Made by a program: the position numbers and the translations under genes
Part shown: positions 1-7,551 of the stretch, one piece after another
Layout: every line of letters begins with the position of its first letter
How positions within the stretch are numbered: position 1 is the first letter of the stretch
The notes under the pieces: generated by a model
What the model was told of the DNA's origin: nothing
Database searches by the model: none
Seen by the model: the letters and a program-made list of their open reading frames with translations, nothing else
Origin: Lentisphaeria bacterium
GTDB lineage: Bacteria; Verrucomicrobiota; Lentisphaeria; Victivallales; UBA1829
Assembly (NCBI GenBank): GCA_019408975.1
Contig: DXVA01000186.1
Location: 1-8,433 of the forward strand
Reading direction: 5' to 3'
Length of the DNA: 8,433 bases

Positions 1-1345
1 TCGGGGAATCCGGGTCAAAGACGGCGATGAAAAGAATCACGGACTGCGTTTCTATCCGCTTGCCCCCATGGATATCACCTCCACGGTCATCGTCATGCCG
101 AACGAGGCGACTCCGGTCTGGGCGGTCTTCGATACGACGGGTGTCACCCCCGGCAGGTACAGCGGCGTGATCCGTGTCATCCCACTCGGGCAATCCGCCA
201 GGCTCGACAGCAGCACCAACGCTTATCAGGACAGTATGCTGAGCCTGCCCTTTGAGTTTGAAGTGCTGCCGTTCGAGTTGAGCAAAGCCCCCGCGATCCC
301 GCAATTCTATTTCGGCTCCGCCTACAACAACCGTGAAATATTCCGCATGATGCAGGAATACGGAATCAGCGTCCCGCTTGTCAATACCTGGGGCGTCAAC
401 GTCAAATTCAATCCGGACGGTTCCGTAAAAGAACGCAACACGGCAAGACTTGAACAGGAGATCATGAACCTGAAGCAATGGGCGAAAGAGTCCGGCACGG
501 AAAAAGACCTCAAGATCGGAATCGCCTATGGAGCTTACATTCTGTTCCGCGATATTCAGGCGAAAAAACAGTTCAAATACGGCACTCCTGAATGGGAGAA
601 GGCGTGGCGGGAATATGTGCTGATTCTCGAAGACATCCGTAAAAAATGCGGTATCGCGAATGAGGATTATTTCGTGGAAATTCAGGACGAGCCCCATGCC
701 AAAGACATGGAGGAGCTGATTCTCGCTTCAAAGATCGCACATGAAACAGTCCCCGCCCTGAATCTCATGGTAACGTTCGCCTCCTGGAAAATCCCGCAGG
801 CGGAAGTCAGGAAACTGGTGCCTTATCTGAGCCACTGGTGCTTCTGGAGCACAAAATATTTCACGGGAAAAGAGTATGCCCCGCTCCAGAAAAAGCTGCG
901 GGAAAAAGGTAAAAACATCTCTTTCTACACCTGTGAAGTCACGATGCGCCTGGACCTCCAGAAATATTACCTGACACATCCGTGGCGCGCCCTCGCCTAC
1001 GGGCTCGACATGTGCAATCTGTATCAGTTCCTGACACACCGCTACCCGACGGCGGACTGGAAGGTCGCCAGCCGCGGCAATACCGCGCTGATGGCATCGG
1101 GGCATCCCGTTTCAACGATCCGCCTGGAAAACCTGCGGATCGGCAATACGGACATCAAATATATGGCGAAACTTGCCGAAGTTCTGAAAACCTCGAAATC
1201 GCAGGACGCAGGACTGCGGGCGGAAGCGGAAAAGTTTCTGAAAGAGACTCCCAGACGGGTCGGCGTGGACATGGCGCACGATCCCGCACAGCATGTCCAG
1301 GCACGGGAAAAAGCCATCGACCTGATCCTGAAGCTCATGGAATGA
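1..1345 (+). CDS. GH123/DUF4091-like glycoside hydrolase, 5'-partial
   Basis: The frame is open from position 2 through ATG 68 to the TGA at 1343-1345, so the 5' end lies outside the window and 447 residues are visible. The ATG at 68 is internal: it falls inside a beta-rich stretch and has no ribosome binding site. The first ~90 visible residues look like the beta-sandwich that precedes the barrel in this family (PGRYSGVIRV, then FEFEVLPFEL). Next comes a probable TIM barrel beginning near FYFGSAYNN. The motif IQDEPH, with Asp-Glu-Pro at 686-694, is where GH123 enzymes carry their catalytic Asp-Glu pair for substrate-assisted hydrolysis of N-acetylhexosaminides. The C-terminal STIRLENLRIGNTDIKYM matches the family's closing R..GxxD(I/Y)xY pattern. 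The substrate cannot be read from the sequence, because the family is far broader than the characterised beta-N-acetylgalactosaminidases. The gene converges on a second GH123-like gene across a shared hairpin. Confidence 0.75.
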   Translation, partial: RGIRVKDGDEKNHGLRFYPLAPMDITSTVIVMPNEATPVWAVFDTTGVTPGRYSGVIRVIPLGQSARLDSSTNAYQDSMLSLPFEFEVLPFELSKAPAIPQFYFGSAYNNREIFRMMQEYGISVPLVNTWGVNVKFNPDGSVKERNTARLEQEIMNLKQWAKESGTEKDLKIGIAYGAYILFRDIQAKKQFKYGTPEWEKAWREYVLILEDIRKKCGIANEDYFVEIQDEPHAKDMEELILASKIAHETVPALNLMVTFASWKIPQAEVRKLVPYLSHWCFWSTKYFTGKEYAPLQKKLREKGKNISFYTCEVTMRLDLQKYYLTHPWRALAYGLDMCNLYQFLTHRYPTADWKVASRGNTALMASGHPVSTIRLENLRIGNTDIKYMAKLAEVLKTSKSQDAGLRAEAEKFLKETPRRVGVDMAHDPAQHVQAREKAIDLILKLME

Positions 1346-1352
1346 TTACAAT

Positions 1353-1382
1353 ACAGGGCGCGAATTTCATTTCGCGCCCTGT
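1353..1382. terminator. Bidirectional hairpin terminator between convergent genes
   Basis: ACAGGGCGCGAA (1353-1364) and TTCGCGCCCTGT (1371-1382) form a perfect 12-bp, GC-rich stem around a 6-base loop. The hairpin starts 7 bases after the plus-strand stop and 4 bases beyond the minus-strand stop. Neither side has a long uridine tract (TGTCTCATTG on plus, ATTGTAATCA on minus), so it is not a textbook strong intrinsic terminator. Its position and symmetry fit termination of both transcripts. Confidence 0.8.
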
Positions 1383-1386
1383 TGTC

Positions 1387-3594
1387 TCATTGTTCCAAGA
1401 TATCAAAGATACGGGCTCTCAGTTCATTTCTGGAAAGAGTCATTTCCTCTTTCATCAGCTCAGCATAGATTTTGAGATTGCGCTCCTGAAGAATTGTCAG
1501 CAGAGTATAATCCTCCAGTCCCACCCTGATTCCCTCACTGCGTTTGGAGGGTGTCCACTCAGTGGGATCACCATCATATACAACAGAATAACTCTGTGCG
1601 CCTTTCGGTTCCCATTCCGGATTACGGTCAAAGAAACACCAATAGGAATATCCGGTTACATTTTCACGTTTCAACATACGGAAACAGTCACGTATTTTAT
1701 GCGCGGGATAACTCCGATTCTGGACATGGTACATCCATATTTCCTTACCGGACTCATGAAGAATCTTCATCTTATCAGGCGTCATCACTTCCAGCTCCGG
1801 AGCAATCACATCAATGGCATTCGCCAAACGCATGATACTTTGTTTCGATAAGGCATAGTGAAAATTATTGTATATTTTCAGATTCGGGTCCGCCCTGCGG
1901 ATTACTTTAGCCAGACGTTCCAGATAATCAATATCTTTTTCCGCCGGCTCATCGCGCAGATTGATGTACAGCCGATCATATCCGATGCCTCTGGCATTGA
2001 ATTCAGGAACCAAAGCACGGAGCCAGAGAATAATACGTCGTTCCCATTCCAGAGAATACAGTGCAATACTTTTTCCTTTATCTTTACCCAATGCAATTGA
2101 TATATGCGGTTCAGCATATACTGGAAGATTCACTATCACACTTATCGGTTGTGATTTCATCGCCATACTCCGGTCTATTTTACTCCAATCCATCTTCTCC
2201 GTCTGAATCACTCCATTTTCATCAAAAACTGGCAGCGGCGAATCAAACTGATACGGCAGAACGGTATTGTCATGCATTGCATTCAACATTTTCCGGGTTG
2301 CTTCATAACGTTTGTTCAGCTGATACGGACGATATAAATAAGCATAAGAAAACATTTTTATCGGCAATATCTCCGGCATGGATAAGGAGGACGGCAGTAA
2401 TTCAATATGCACTGCCGCCTTTCCGAAGCGAATACTGCCGGAAAGTTTCCTTGTCAATTTGGCAGAACAGTAAACCTGCCGTGTCATGCCGGGTGGAATC
2501 GTTACAGCATACCGGGAATTCTTCACCGGACGCATCAGAAGCAATGCATCATCCACATAATTCAGACGATCCGTTTCCACATGCGTAGCTAACCGCAGAA
2601 CCAGATTCAAATCTACAGGAGTATGAATCTCAACGGTTTGATTTTCCGATGTTGTGTTAGTCAGATTCACGGCAAAGCTTTCGGTCCCGCCCTTCAATCC
2701 TCTCAGAGTTATCTTTGCAGGCAATTTTCCAGAAGGAATCATATAACACTCCTGAGGAGCCAGCGGTTCGGAAACAGGAGAAACAACAACGGAAGTATTT
2801 GGAAAACATCTTCTCAAATGCCGGCTGAATACAGCTCCCACCTCTCTTTGAAGTGAAAAGAACGGCATTCCGGTGCGAGGTTCACGGACATCGGGATAAA
2901 AAGTCCTGTTTTTCTGCCAGATGCAAGCCAATTCAGCTTCCAGTTCCGGAGCCAGTTTGCACACTGTGGCAATATCCTGCCGGATCAACTGGCGCGCTCT
3001 GGCAGCAAGACGTTCCTTCTGAAGCTCCGGTGTATATTCATAAATTTCCACATTATCGAACCAGACAGTTCCAGACGCATTGAGCAGATAAAGTGTAACT
3101 CCCAACTCTTTACTGTCGCCAGAGTTGAATATGCCACTCTCATAAAGTTTCCAGCCGAAAGTCCAATAATCCGGGACAGATATTGCAAATTGTTCAACTC
3201 CCGGTCCAAAGCTGACAAGCGGTCGTGAAAGATCCCCATAAGGACCGATAAACATTCTTGCCCCGCCTCGTTTTTCGGTATGAATGTCCAGCCCGCGTGC
3301 ATAAAAACGGGCGACATAGCGGGTATGCGGTTTGCATGGAATATGAAGTTGCTGAATGCGGGAATAAAGATCATGACGTTTCTGTGTAATCCTTACGGAC
3401 TGTCCGCCACTCATGCTGATCGTCGTATCCAATGCAACTTCCGCATCAGGATGAAGCTGTGCAGGCCAGATATCCCAGCCGGCGATTTTGCCGTCAGACG
3501 TTTTTTCAGTAAAATTACCATTTTTGACCAGATTTCCTCCTTGCAGAGCAGAAACAGTCAAAAATACAGCTAACATAAGCAAATTCTTTCTCAT
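1387..3594 (-). CDS. Exported protein with N-terminal CBM-like module and GH123/DUF4091-like domain
   Basis: 735 residues, complete. A signal peptide is visible at residues 1 to about 16-19 ([16 protein letters not shown], with no lipobox Cys), so the product acts outside the cytoplasm. Residues ~20-190 (NLVKNGNF, then [11 protein letters not shown]) resemble a galactose-binding-like carbohydrate-binding module. Residues ~290-400 look beta-rich. Residues ~405-735 resemble the GH123/DUF4091 barrel: LYINLRDEP places a candidate catalytic pair at Asp548-Glu549 (1948-1953), and [19 protein letters not shown] (681-699) is the family's C-terminal signature. In characterised GH123 enzymes the Asp-Glu pair supports substrate-assisted cleavage of N-acetylgalactosaminides; here the substrate is unknown. 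The start is secured by AGGAG at 3603-3607, 8 bases upstream, and by the 4-bp ATGA overlap with the preceding gene, which suggests translational coupling. Base composition is clearly more AT-rich than in the flanking genes. Confidence 0.8.
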   Translation of the reverse strand: MRKNLLMLAVFLTVSALQGGNLVKNGNFTEKTSDGKIAGWDIWPAQLHPDAEVALDTTISMSGGQSVRITQKRHDLYSRIQQLHIPCKPHTRYVARFYARGLDIHTEKRGGARMFIGPYGDLSRPLVSFGPGVEQFAISVPDYWTFGWKLYESGIFNSGDSKELGVTLYLLNASGTVWFDNVEIYEYTPELQKERLAARARQLIRQDIATVCKLAPELEAELACIWQKNRTFYPDVREPRTGMPFFSLQREVGAVFSRHLRRCFPNTSVVVSPVSEPLAPQECYMIPSGKLPAKITLRGLKGGTESFAVNLTNTTSENQTVEIHTPVDLNLVLRLATHVETDRLNYVDDALLLMRPVKNSRYAVTIPPGMTRQVYCSAKLTRKLSGSIRFGKAAVHIELLPSSLSMPEILPIKMFSYAYLYRPYQLNKRYEATRKMLNAMHDNTVLPYQFDSPLPVFDENGVIQTEKMDWSKIDRSMAMKSQPISVIVNLPVYAEPHISIALGKDKGKSIALYSLEWERRIILWLRALVPEFNARGIGYDRLYINLRDEPAEKDIDYLERLAKVIRRADPNLKIYNNFHYALSKQSIMRLANAIDVIAPELEVMTPDKMKILHESGKEIWMYHVQNRSYPAHKIRDCFRMLKRENVTGYSYWCFFDRNPEWEPKGAQSYSVVYDGDPTEWTPSKRSEGIRVGLEDYTLLTILQERNLKIYAELMKEEMTLSRNELRARIFDILEQ

Positions 3595-4316
3595 CTGAAA
3601 ATCTCCTGTGCAGTCTGGTCACTGCCAAATCCAAGATGCGGAATCGTCATATAGCGATAAGTTCTGACACTGCCATCATAATTCACAACATTGCATGAAT
3701 TCTTTCCATCATGCGGTGAATAGTAAGGGCGTTTCATTTTATCACGATAAGCGGTTCCGGTATAAATATAACCGCCATTTGCATTTCCCAGGATTCTCCA
3801 AGCACCATATCCGTCACCTGCAAAAATCAATTTTGTCGGATGTCTTACTTTTGTCAGCAGAAACGCCTTCGGATATCCGGCACTCAAATAATAAATAACA
3901 TTCAGAGCATAAGATGCCGGAATCTTTCCTTTCAGACTTGGATCACGGTCAAGTGTATCCGAAGGACATTTGAAAAGCTTTCCGTTTCCAATATATTCAT
4001 TCAGATTGTAATCCCAGCAATTTCCAGGCAGTTCTGCCGTTCCGGATGCAAATTCAACTCCTTCCAAACGGTCATTGAAATCATTTGCATACATCATGAG
4101 AGCAGTCCCGATTTGCTTCATATTGGATGAACAGCTGATTGTTCGCGCTTTTTCCCTCGCTTTGTTCAGACTGGGCAACAGCATTGCAGCCAGAATCGCG
4201 ATAATCGCTATAACAACCAGGAGCTCGATCATGGTGAAATTCCCTTTCCTGCTCCGTAACATTCTCCTAAGTTGTTGCTTTTCACAGCGCTTTGTCTGTT
4301 CTCTGGAAAGAATCAT
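3591..4316 (-). CDS. Prepilin-type N-terminal methylation domain protein (pseudopilin-like)
   Basis: 241 residues. A basic leader (residues 1-25) precedes FTMIELLVV and a hydrophobic helix (~29-48), then [22 protein letters not shown], the layout of type IV/type II secretion prepilins in Lentisphaerota and Planctomycetes. Such proteins are cut by a PilD-like peptidase and anchor in the inner membrane or assemble into pseudopili. The cleavage Gly (25) sits one residue further from the conserved Glu31 than usual, with Asn26 at the expected Gly position. Later features are LFKCPSD (114-120) and a C-terminal His202-X11-Asp-Gly, close to the H-X9-DG motif of the processing-associated domain. The start at 4316 is chosen because a full AGGAGG lies 9 bases upstream, although this overlaps the regulator gene by 35 bp. 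The alternative ATG at 4262 (Met19) has AGGAG only one base away. The role is unknown; the context suggests surface handling of a glycan. Confidence 0.85.
   Translation of the reverse strand: MILSREQTKRCEKQQLRRMLRSRKGNFTMIELLVVIAIIAILAAMLLPSLNKAREKARTISCSSNMKQIGTALMMYANDFNDRLEGVEFASGTAELPGNCWDYNLNEYIGNGKLFKCPSDTLDRDPSLKGKIPASYALNVIYYLSAGYPKAFLLTKVRHPTKLIFAGDGYGAWRILGNANGGYIYTGTAYRDKMKRPYYSPHDGKNSCNVVNYDGSVRTYRYMTIPHLGFGSDQTAQEIFR
3603..3607 (-). promoter_or_regulatory. Ribosome binding site of the GH123-like gene
   Basis: AGGAG on the minus strand, 8 bases before the ATG at 3592-3594. It lies within the last codons of the pseudopilin gene, so ribosomes finishing that gene end at the next start (ATGA). 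Confidence 0.75.
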
Positions 4317-5427
4317 CTTCTTTATCCTCCTGTTGTAAAATATTTATTAATTGGTTTGAAACTTGTCCGATCGTCTTTCCTTCGTGAAAGACAGGCTTTT
4401 GAAAATAATGCTGCGGTTCCGGCTGGCTGCCGCCCAGACGATCCAGAAGGAGGCGTATTCCCCATACCAGCATCTCTTCCTCATTATACTGAACTCCGGA
4501 GAAATCGTTTCCCGACGGCACGGAAGTATGATTCACAAACATCAGAGAAACATCCTGCGGAATCCTCAAATTCATCTGTTCCAGAATGCCGCGCGTCCTG
4601 ATCGCCAGCGGAAGCGGCGCAATGATTGCGGTCGGCGGTTCCGGCAGGCTGAACCAGTGGCGGACAGCACGCTTCGGATAAAGCTCCCAGTATTCCTCAC
4701 CGTATTCCCGCCAGAGTTCAAAGCCGATCTCTTTTGCATAAAAAAGTTCAGGTTCGAACGCACTGCCCAGTTTCCGTTGAAATACACGCCGGATGTTATT
4801 CAGGTAAAAACGGTATTCTTCGATGCGGTCAAACTCAAGAAATGCGATCCGGCGGTGCCCGAGTGAAATCAGCTTGTCAAGCAGCATGCTGTACCCCGCG
4901 TCATGATCGCAGTCCGTCTGATCCAGCCAGGGATATCCCTCCTTGCGGGCGCCGGAAACAATCGGAATTTTTTCCTGCCGAAGAAGTTCCGCCTGCTCTT
5001 TGCGCAGTGAGGACATCCGGAAAAGGAAGCCGTCCACGGGAAAATTCAGGAGCAGTCTCCTGTTCCGCTGGAACAGCTGCTCCTCGAATGTAATGCCGAT
5101 CACGTTATAACCGAATGCAAGGGAATATTCATTCAGCTTCGCCAGAAGTTCCTTGCTGTCCGCCTGTTCCGTATTGGCGCCGACCAGAGCGAGCACGCGA
5201 TACGCCGGACGCTTTTCCGTCCTTTCCGTAACGAACGTGCCTTTGGTTCCGTTGATGGAAAGCAGTCCTTTTTTTTCAAGGAGACGCATCGCCTTGGAAA
5301 GCGTCACATGATGCACCCCGAGTTCCCGGCTGAGTTTCAGCACTCCCGGCATCTTCCCGGTAATCCCGTTCTCGGCAATGTATCTTTCCAGTTTTTCACT
5401 CAACTCATGATAAATCGGCGCAATCAT
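4282..5427 (-). CDS. Chimeric transcriptional regulator: GntR-type HTH with LacI-type sensor domain
   Basis: 381 residues, complete, cytoplasmic. Residues ~3-68 form a GntR winged helix ([13 protein letters not shown], then [33 protein letters not shown], with wing GTKGTFV at 61-66). Residues ~76-355 match the LacI/periplasmic-binding fold: [20 protein letters not shown] at 174-193, [18 protein letters not shown] at 265-282, [13 protein letters not shown] at 288-300, EGKTIG at 349-354. This architecture is known from AraR-like sugar-responsive repressors; the effector here cannot be read and is probably a saccharide or a breakdown product. The last ~18 residues are a charged tail beyond the fold and overlap the pseudopilin start. 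The start has AAAGGG at 5436-5441, 8 bases upstream, and lies just below a consensus promoter. As first gene of its operon, with direct repeats over that promoter, it probably regulates itself and its two partners. Confidence 0.88.
   Translation of the reverse strand: MIAPIYHELSEKLERYIAENGITGKMPGVLKLSRELGVHHVTLSKAMRLLEKKGLLSINGTKGTFVTERTEKRPAYRVLALVGANTEQADSKELLAKLNEYSLAFGYNVIGITFEEQLFQRNRRLLLNFPVDGFLFRMSSLRKEQAELLRQEKIPIVSGARKEGYPWLDQTDCDHDAGYSMLLDKLISLGHRRIAFLEFDRIEEYRFYLNNIRRVFQRKLGSAFEPELFYAKEIGFELWREYGEEYWELYPKRAVRHWFSLPEPPTAIIAPLPLAIRTRGILEQMNLRIPQDVSLMFVNHTSVPSGNDFSGVQYNEEEMLVWGIRLLLDRLGGSQPEPQHYFQKPVFHEGKTIGQVSNQLINILQQEDKEDDSFQRTDKAL
4326..4331 (-). promoter_or_regulatory. Ribosome binding site that decides the pseudopilin start
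   Basis: AGGAGG on the minus strand, 9 bases before the ATG at 4314-4316. It is embedded in the regulator's coding sequence (codons for the acidic QEDKED tail). It supports the upstream start over Met19, whose nearest AGGAG (4264-4268) is too close to the ATG. Confidence 0.65.
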
Positions 5428-5444
5428 CCGAATAGCCCTTTCTT

Positions 5445-5468
5445 TACCAACTATTATACGAACTATTA
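5445..5468 (-). repeat. Two abutting 12-bp direct repeats over the -10 element (candidate operator)
   Basis: On the minus strand TAATAGTTCGTA (5457-5468) is followed without a gap by TAATAGTTGGTA (5445-5456), differing at one base in 12. The pair covers the 3' half of the spacer, the whole -10 and the expected start site, so a bound protein would block RNA polymerase. That the adjacent GntR/LacI-type protein binds here is inference. The direct orientation is notable because GntR dimers usually use inverted repeats. Confidence 0.6.
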
Positions 5469-5482
5469 CATATCACTGTCAA
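5453..5482 (-). promoter_or_regulatory. Consensus sigma-70 promoter of the regulator-pseudopilin-hydrolase operon
   Basis: On the minus strand TTGACA (5477-5482) and TATAAT (5453-5458) are both perfect matches, separated by 18 bases. Transcription would start near 5446, giving a leader of about 19 bases before the regulator's ATG. Such a strong promoter in front of a repressor-type gene implies tight control by an operator. Confidence 0.85.
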
Positions 5483-5487
5483 GGGGG

Positions 5488-5520
5488 AGAAAACGAAAAA
5501 AATGAAAAAAATAAATGATT
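5488..5520 (-). promoter_or_regulatory. Phased A/T tracts upstream of the -35 (UP-element-like)
   Basis: Two runs of seven A (5496-5502 and 5505-5511, plus strand) and a run of four (5490-5493) have centres 7-9 bases apart and lie at roughly -44 to -65 from the predicted start. This is where AT-rich UP elements contact the RNA polymerase alpha subunit. Intrinsic bending is equally possible. No gene is seen here. Confidence 0.4.
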
Positions 5521-5526
5521 TCCCGT

Positions 5527-5555
5527 GATGTTGCAGCACCCGTGCCGCCAACATC
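5527..5555. other. Small hairpin in the divergent intergenic region
   Basis: GATGTTG (5527-5533) pairs with CAACATC (5549-5555), 7 bp, with a possible inner GCA/TGC stem at 5536-5538 and 5543-5545. On the minus strand it is followed, after about 14 bases, by the T-rich complement of the A-tracts, so it might stop antisense transcription coming out of mnmG. The distance to the T run is too long for a clear terminator call. Confidence 0.25.
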
Positions 5556-5590
5556 CATATCATGAATTTTCCCCTCTGCCTGAAACTTAC

Positions 5591-5618
5591 TTGCAACTTC
5601 CAACTTATCATTTATATT
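5591..5618 (+). promoter_or_regulatory. Candidate mnmG promoter
   Basis: TTGCAA (5591-5596) and TATATT (5613-5618) with 16 bases between resemble sigma-70 boxes. Transcription would begin near 5625, giving a leader of about 50 bases before the preferred ATG at 5674 and placing the in-frame ATG at 5620 upstream of or at the transcript start. Confidence 0.45.
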
Positions 5619-5641
5619 AATGAGTTTTCTATCCCTGCTTA

Positions 5642-5669
5642 AAACAGATAACTTGAAACAGATAACTTG
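5642..5669 (+). repeat. Perfect 14-bp tandem duplication before mnmG
   Basis: AAACAGATAACTTG occurs at 5642-5655 and again at 5656-5669 with no gap and no mismatch, ending 4 bases before the preferred mnmG ATG. Fourteen is not a multiple of three, so gain or loss of a copy would shift any frame opened at 5620. This supports the region being untranslated leader. Slipped-strand duplication is the simplest origin. Confidence 0.8.
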
Positions 5670-5673
5670 CTCC

Positions 5674-7545
5674 ATGGATGAATATTTTGATGTTGTAGTA
5701 ATCGGCGGCGGTCATGCGGCATGTGAAGCGGCTCTGGCGGCGGCGCGGGTCGGGGCGCAGACTCTCATGCTGACTTTGAATCTGGACCACATCGCCCAGA
5801 TGAGTTGCAATCCCTGCATCGGCGGCATTGCCAAAGGGCACCTCACACGGGAAATCGATGCGCTCGGCGGAGCCATGGGACTCATTGCCGATGCGTCCGC
5901 GATTCAGTTCCGAATGCTCAACCTCGCCAAAGGACCGGCGGTCTGGTCTCCGCGCGCGCAATGCGACAAGGTCGAATACCAGCGCGCCATGAAGCGTTAT
6001 CTCGAACAGGCGGAAAATCTGGAAATCAAACAGGCTCTCGTCACCGGATTCCTGACCCGGAATGATGCCGTCTGCGGCGTCGAAACGGAGTTCGGGGATC
6101 GTTTTCACGCAAAAGCAGTCGTGGTCGCAACGGGCACCTTTCTCTCCGGCAAACTGCACTACGGACTCCGCAGTTTTCCCGGCGGGCGCGCCGGAGACCC
6201 GCCGTCAATGGAACTTGCCGCGGCAATCAGGGAACAGTTGAAACTCCGCGTCGGGCGGCTCAAAACCGGAACGCCGCCGCGCGTCCTTGCCAGTTCCATT
6301 GATTTCTCCAGTATGGAGTTTCAGGCGTCGGACACGGTCGAGGAACGATTCTCCTATTTCCCCGACGACACCGTCCGACCGTGCGCCGAGCATAAAAATC
6401 TGCCATGCTATCTGACGCACACCAATCAGGAGACCGCCCGGCTCGTGCGCGAAAATCTCGACAAGGCGCCGATGTACAACGGGCTCATCAAAGGAATCGG
6501 CACGCGCTACTGTCCCTCCTTCGAGGATAAAGTCGTCCGCTTCCCCCAGCACGAACAACACCATGTCTACCTCGAACCCGAGGGGGAGTTTACCGAGGAG
6601 TATTACGTCAACGGGCTCTCTACCAGCCTGCCGCCGGAAATTCAGGTCAGGCTCCTGAAAACGATTCCCGGCATGGAGCATGTGAAAGTCACGCGCTACG
6701 CCTACGCGATCGAATACGATTTCGTTTATCCGGAGGAACTCGACCGCACCATGTCCGTCCGGAAATGGAAGGGGCTCTACCACGCGGGACAGATCAACGG
6801 CACCAGCGGCTATGAGGAAGCGGCGGGACAGGGCCTGCTGGCGGGACTGAATGCCGCACGCTTCGCCGCCGGTCGGGACGGCATCGAATTCGGGCGTGAC
6901 TCCTCCTACCTCGGTGTGCTTGCAGACGATATCACGACCAAGGAGATCGTCGAGCCTTACCGTCTGTTCACCAGCCGCGCGGAACACCGTCTGTTCCTGC
7001 GTCAGGACAACGCAGACTTCCGTCTCGCCCCCCTTGCCCATTCGCTCGGACTGCTCCCGCAGAAAAAATATGACATGTTTCTCCGGTATTCTGAAAAATG
7101 CGCCTCCGCGGAAGGCGTCTGCAAGGCAACGCGCCTCAACGGACGGCTCTTGTGGGATCACCTGAAAGACACGCACGGAGTGCTCGACAATGCGAATCCG
7201 CCGTTTGCACCGGAAACAATCGGGCTCTCCGGCGGCGACCCGCTCGACCGCCGGGTTTTCCGCCAGATCGCAATCCTTGCACATTACGAAGGATATATGA
7301 AACGGGAAGAACAGGCGATCGCCAAACTCCGCGCACTGGAATCATGGCGCATTCCCGAAACGATGGACTATTCCGCAATCACGGGGCTGCGCAATGAATC
7401 GCGCATGAAGCTCGCAAAGGTCAGGCCCTCGACTCTTGCACAGGCAGGACGCATCGACGGAGTAACTCCGCCGGAAATCGCTCTCCTTCAGGTGCATATC
7501 ATGCGCCTGAAACACAATGCAGAAAAATCACAGGCGCCGGAGTAA
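5674..7545 (+). CDS. mnmG: tRNA uridine-5-carboxymethylaminomethyl modification enzyme MnmG (GidA)
   Basis: 623 residues from the ATG at 5674, the usual family length. With MnmE the enzyme installs the (carboxymethyl)aminomethyl group at C5 of wobble U34 in several tRNAs, using FAD, methylene-tetrahydrofolate and NADH, in the cytoplasm. Visible family features in order: the dinucleotide motif VVIGGGHAACEAA (8-20), CNPCIGGIAKGHL (45-57), GRLKTGTPPR (194-203), the conserved YCPSFEDKVVRFP (279-291) with Cys280, YLEPEG (299-304), HAGQINGTSGYEEAAGQG (370-387), and the C-terminal QAGR..GVTPPEIALL helical region. An in-frame ATG at 5620 would add 18 residues with no family counterpart; no strong ribosome binding site precedes either start. 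The gene is divergent from the regulator operon and only six bases from the following permease gene. Confidence 0.97.
   Translation: MDEYFDVVVIGGGHAACEAALAAARVGAQTLMLTLNLDHIAQMSCNPCIGGIAKGHLTREIDALGGAMGLIADASAIQFRMLNLAKGPAVWSPRAQCDKVEYQRAMKRYLEQAENLEIKQALVTGFLTRNDAVCGVETEFGDRFHAKAVVVATGTFLSGKLHYGLRSFPGGRAGDPPSMELAAAIREQLKLRVGRLKTGTPPRVLASSIDFSSMEFQASDTVEERFSYFPDDTVRPCAEHKNLPCYLTHTNQETARLVRENLDKAPMYNGLIKGIGTRYCPSFEDKVVRFPQHEQHHVYLEPEGEFTEEYYVNGLSTSLPPEIQVRLLKTIPGMEHVKVTRYAYAIEYDFVYPEELDRTMSVRKWKGLYHAGQINGTSGYEEAAGQGLLAGLNAARFAAGRDGIEFGRDSSYLGVLADDITTKEIVEPYRLFTSRAEHRLFLRQDNADFRLAPLAHSLGLLPQKKYDMFLRYSEKCASAEGVCKATRLNGRLLWDHLKDTHGVLDNANPPFAPETIGLSGGDPLDRRVFRQIAILAHYEGYMKREEQAIAKLRALESWRIPETMDYSAITGLRNESRMKLAKVRPSTLAQAGRIDGVTPPEIALLQVHIMRLKHNAEKSQAPE
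7539..7542 (+). promoter_or_regulatory. Ribosome binding site of the permease gene
   Basis: GGAG in the last codons of mnmG, 9 bases before the ATG at 7552. With no room for a promoter between the genes, the permease is probably co-transcribed with mnmG. Confidence 0.6.
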
Positions 7546-7551
7546 ACCATC

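Noticed and set aside
982..1851. Plus-strand frame running through the hydrolase end, the terminator and the opposite gene
   Set aside because: It crosses a 12-bp terminator hairpin and overlaps two well-supported genes; the translation has no domain character.
5527..5555. Riboswitch or T-box in the divergent region
   Set aside because: Only one short stem is visible, with no conserved aptamer core and no regulated terminator before either gene.
5620..5673. Upstream ATG at 5620 as the start of mnmG
   Set aside because: It sits within or beside the predicted promoter start site, the extra 18 residues contain a non-triplet tandem repeat, and starting at 5674 gives the usual family N-terminus and length.
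5466..5675. Minus-strand open frame of 69 codons between the regulator and mnmG
   Set aside because: It covers the operon promoter, the A-tracts and the mnmG leader, has no ribosome binding site that stands out, and its translation looks like low-complexity shadow sequence.
6205..7284. Long minus-strand open frame of 359 codons inside mnmG
   Set aside because: mnmG is unmistakable on the plus strand. The antisense frame is a by-product of its GC-rich codon use and shows no recognisable domain.
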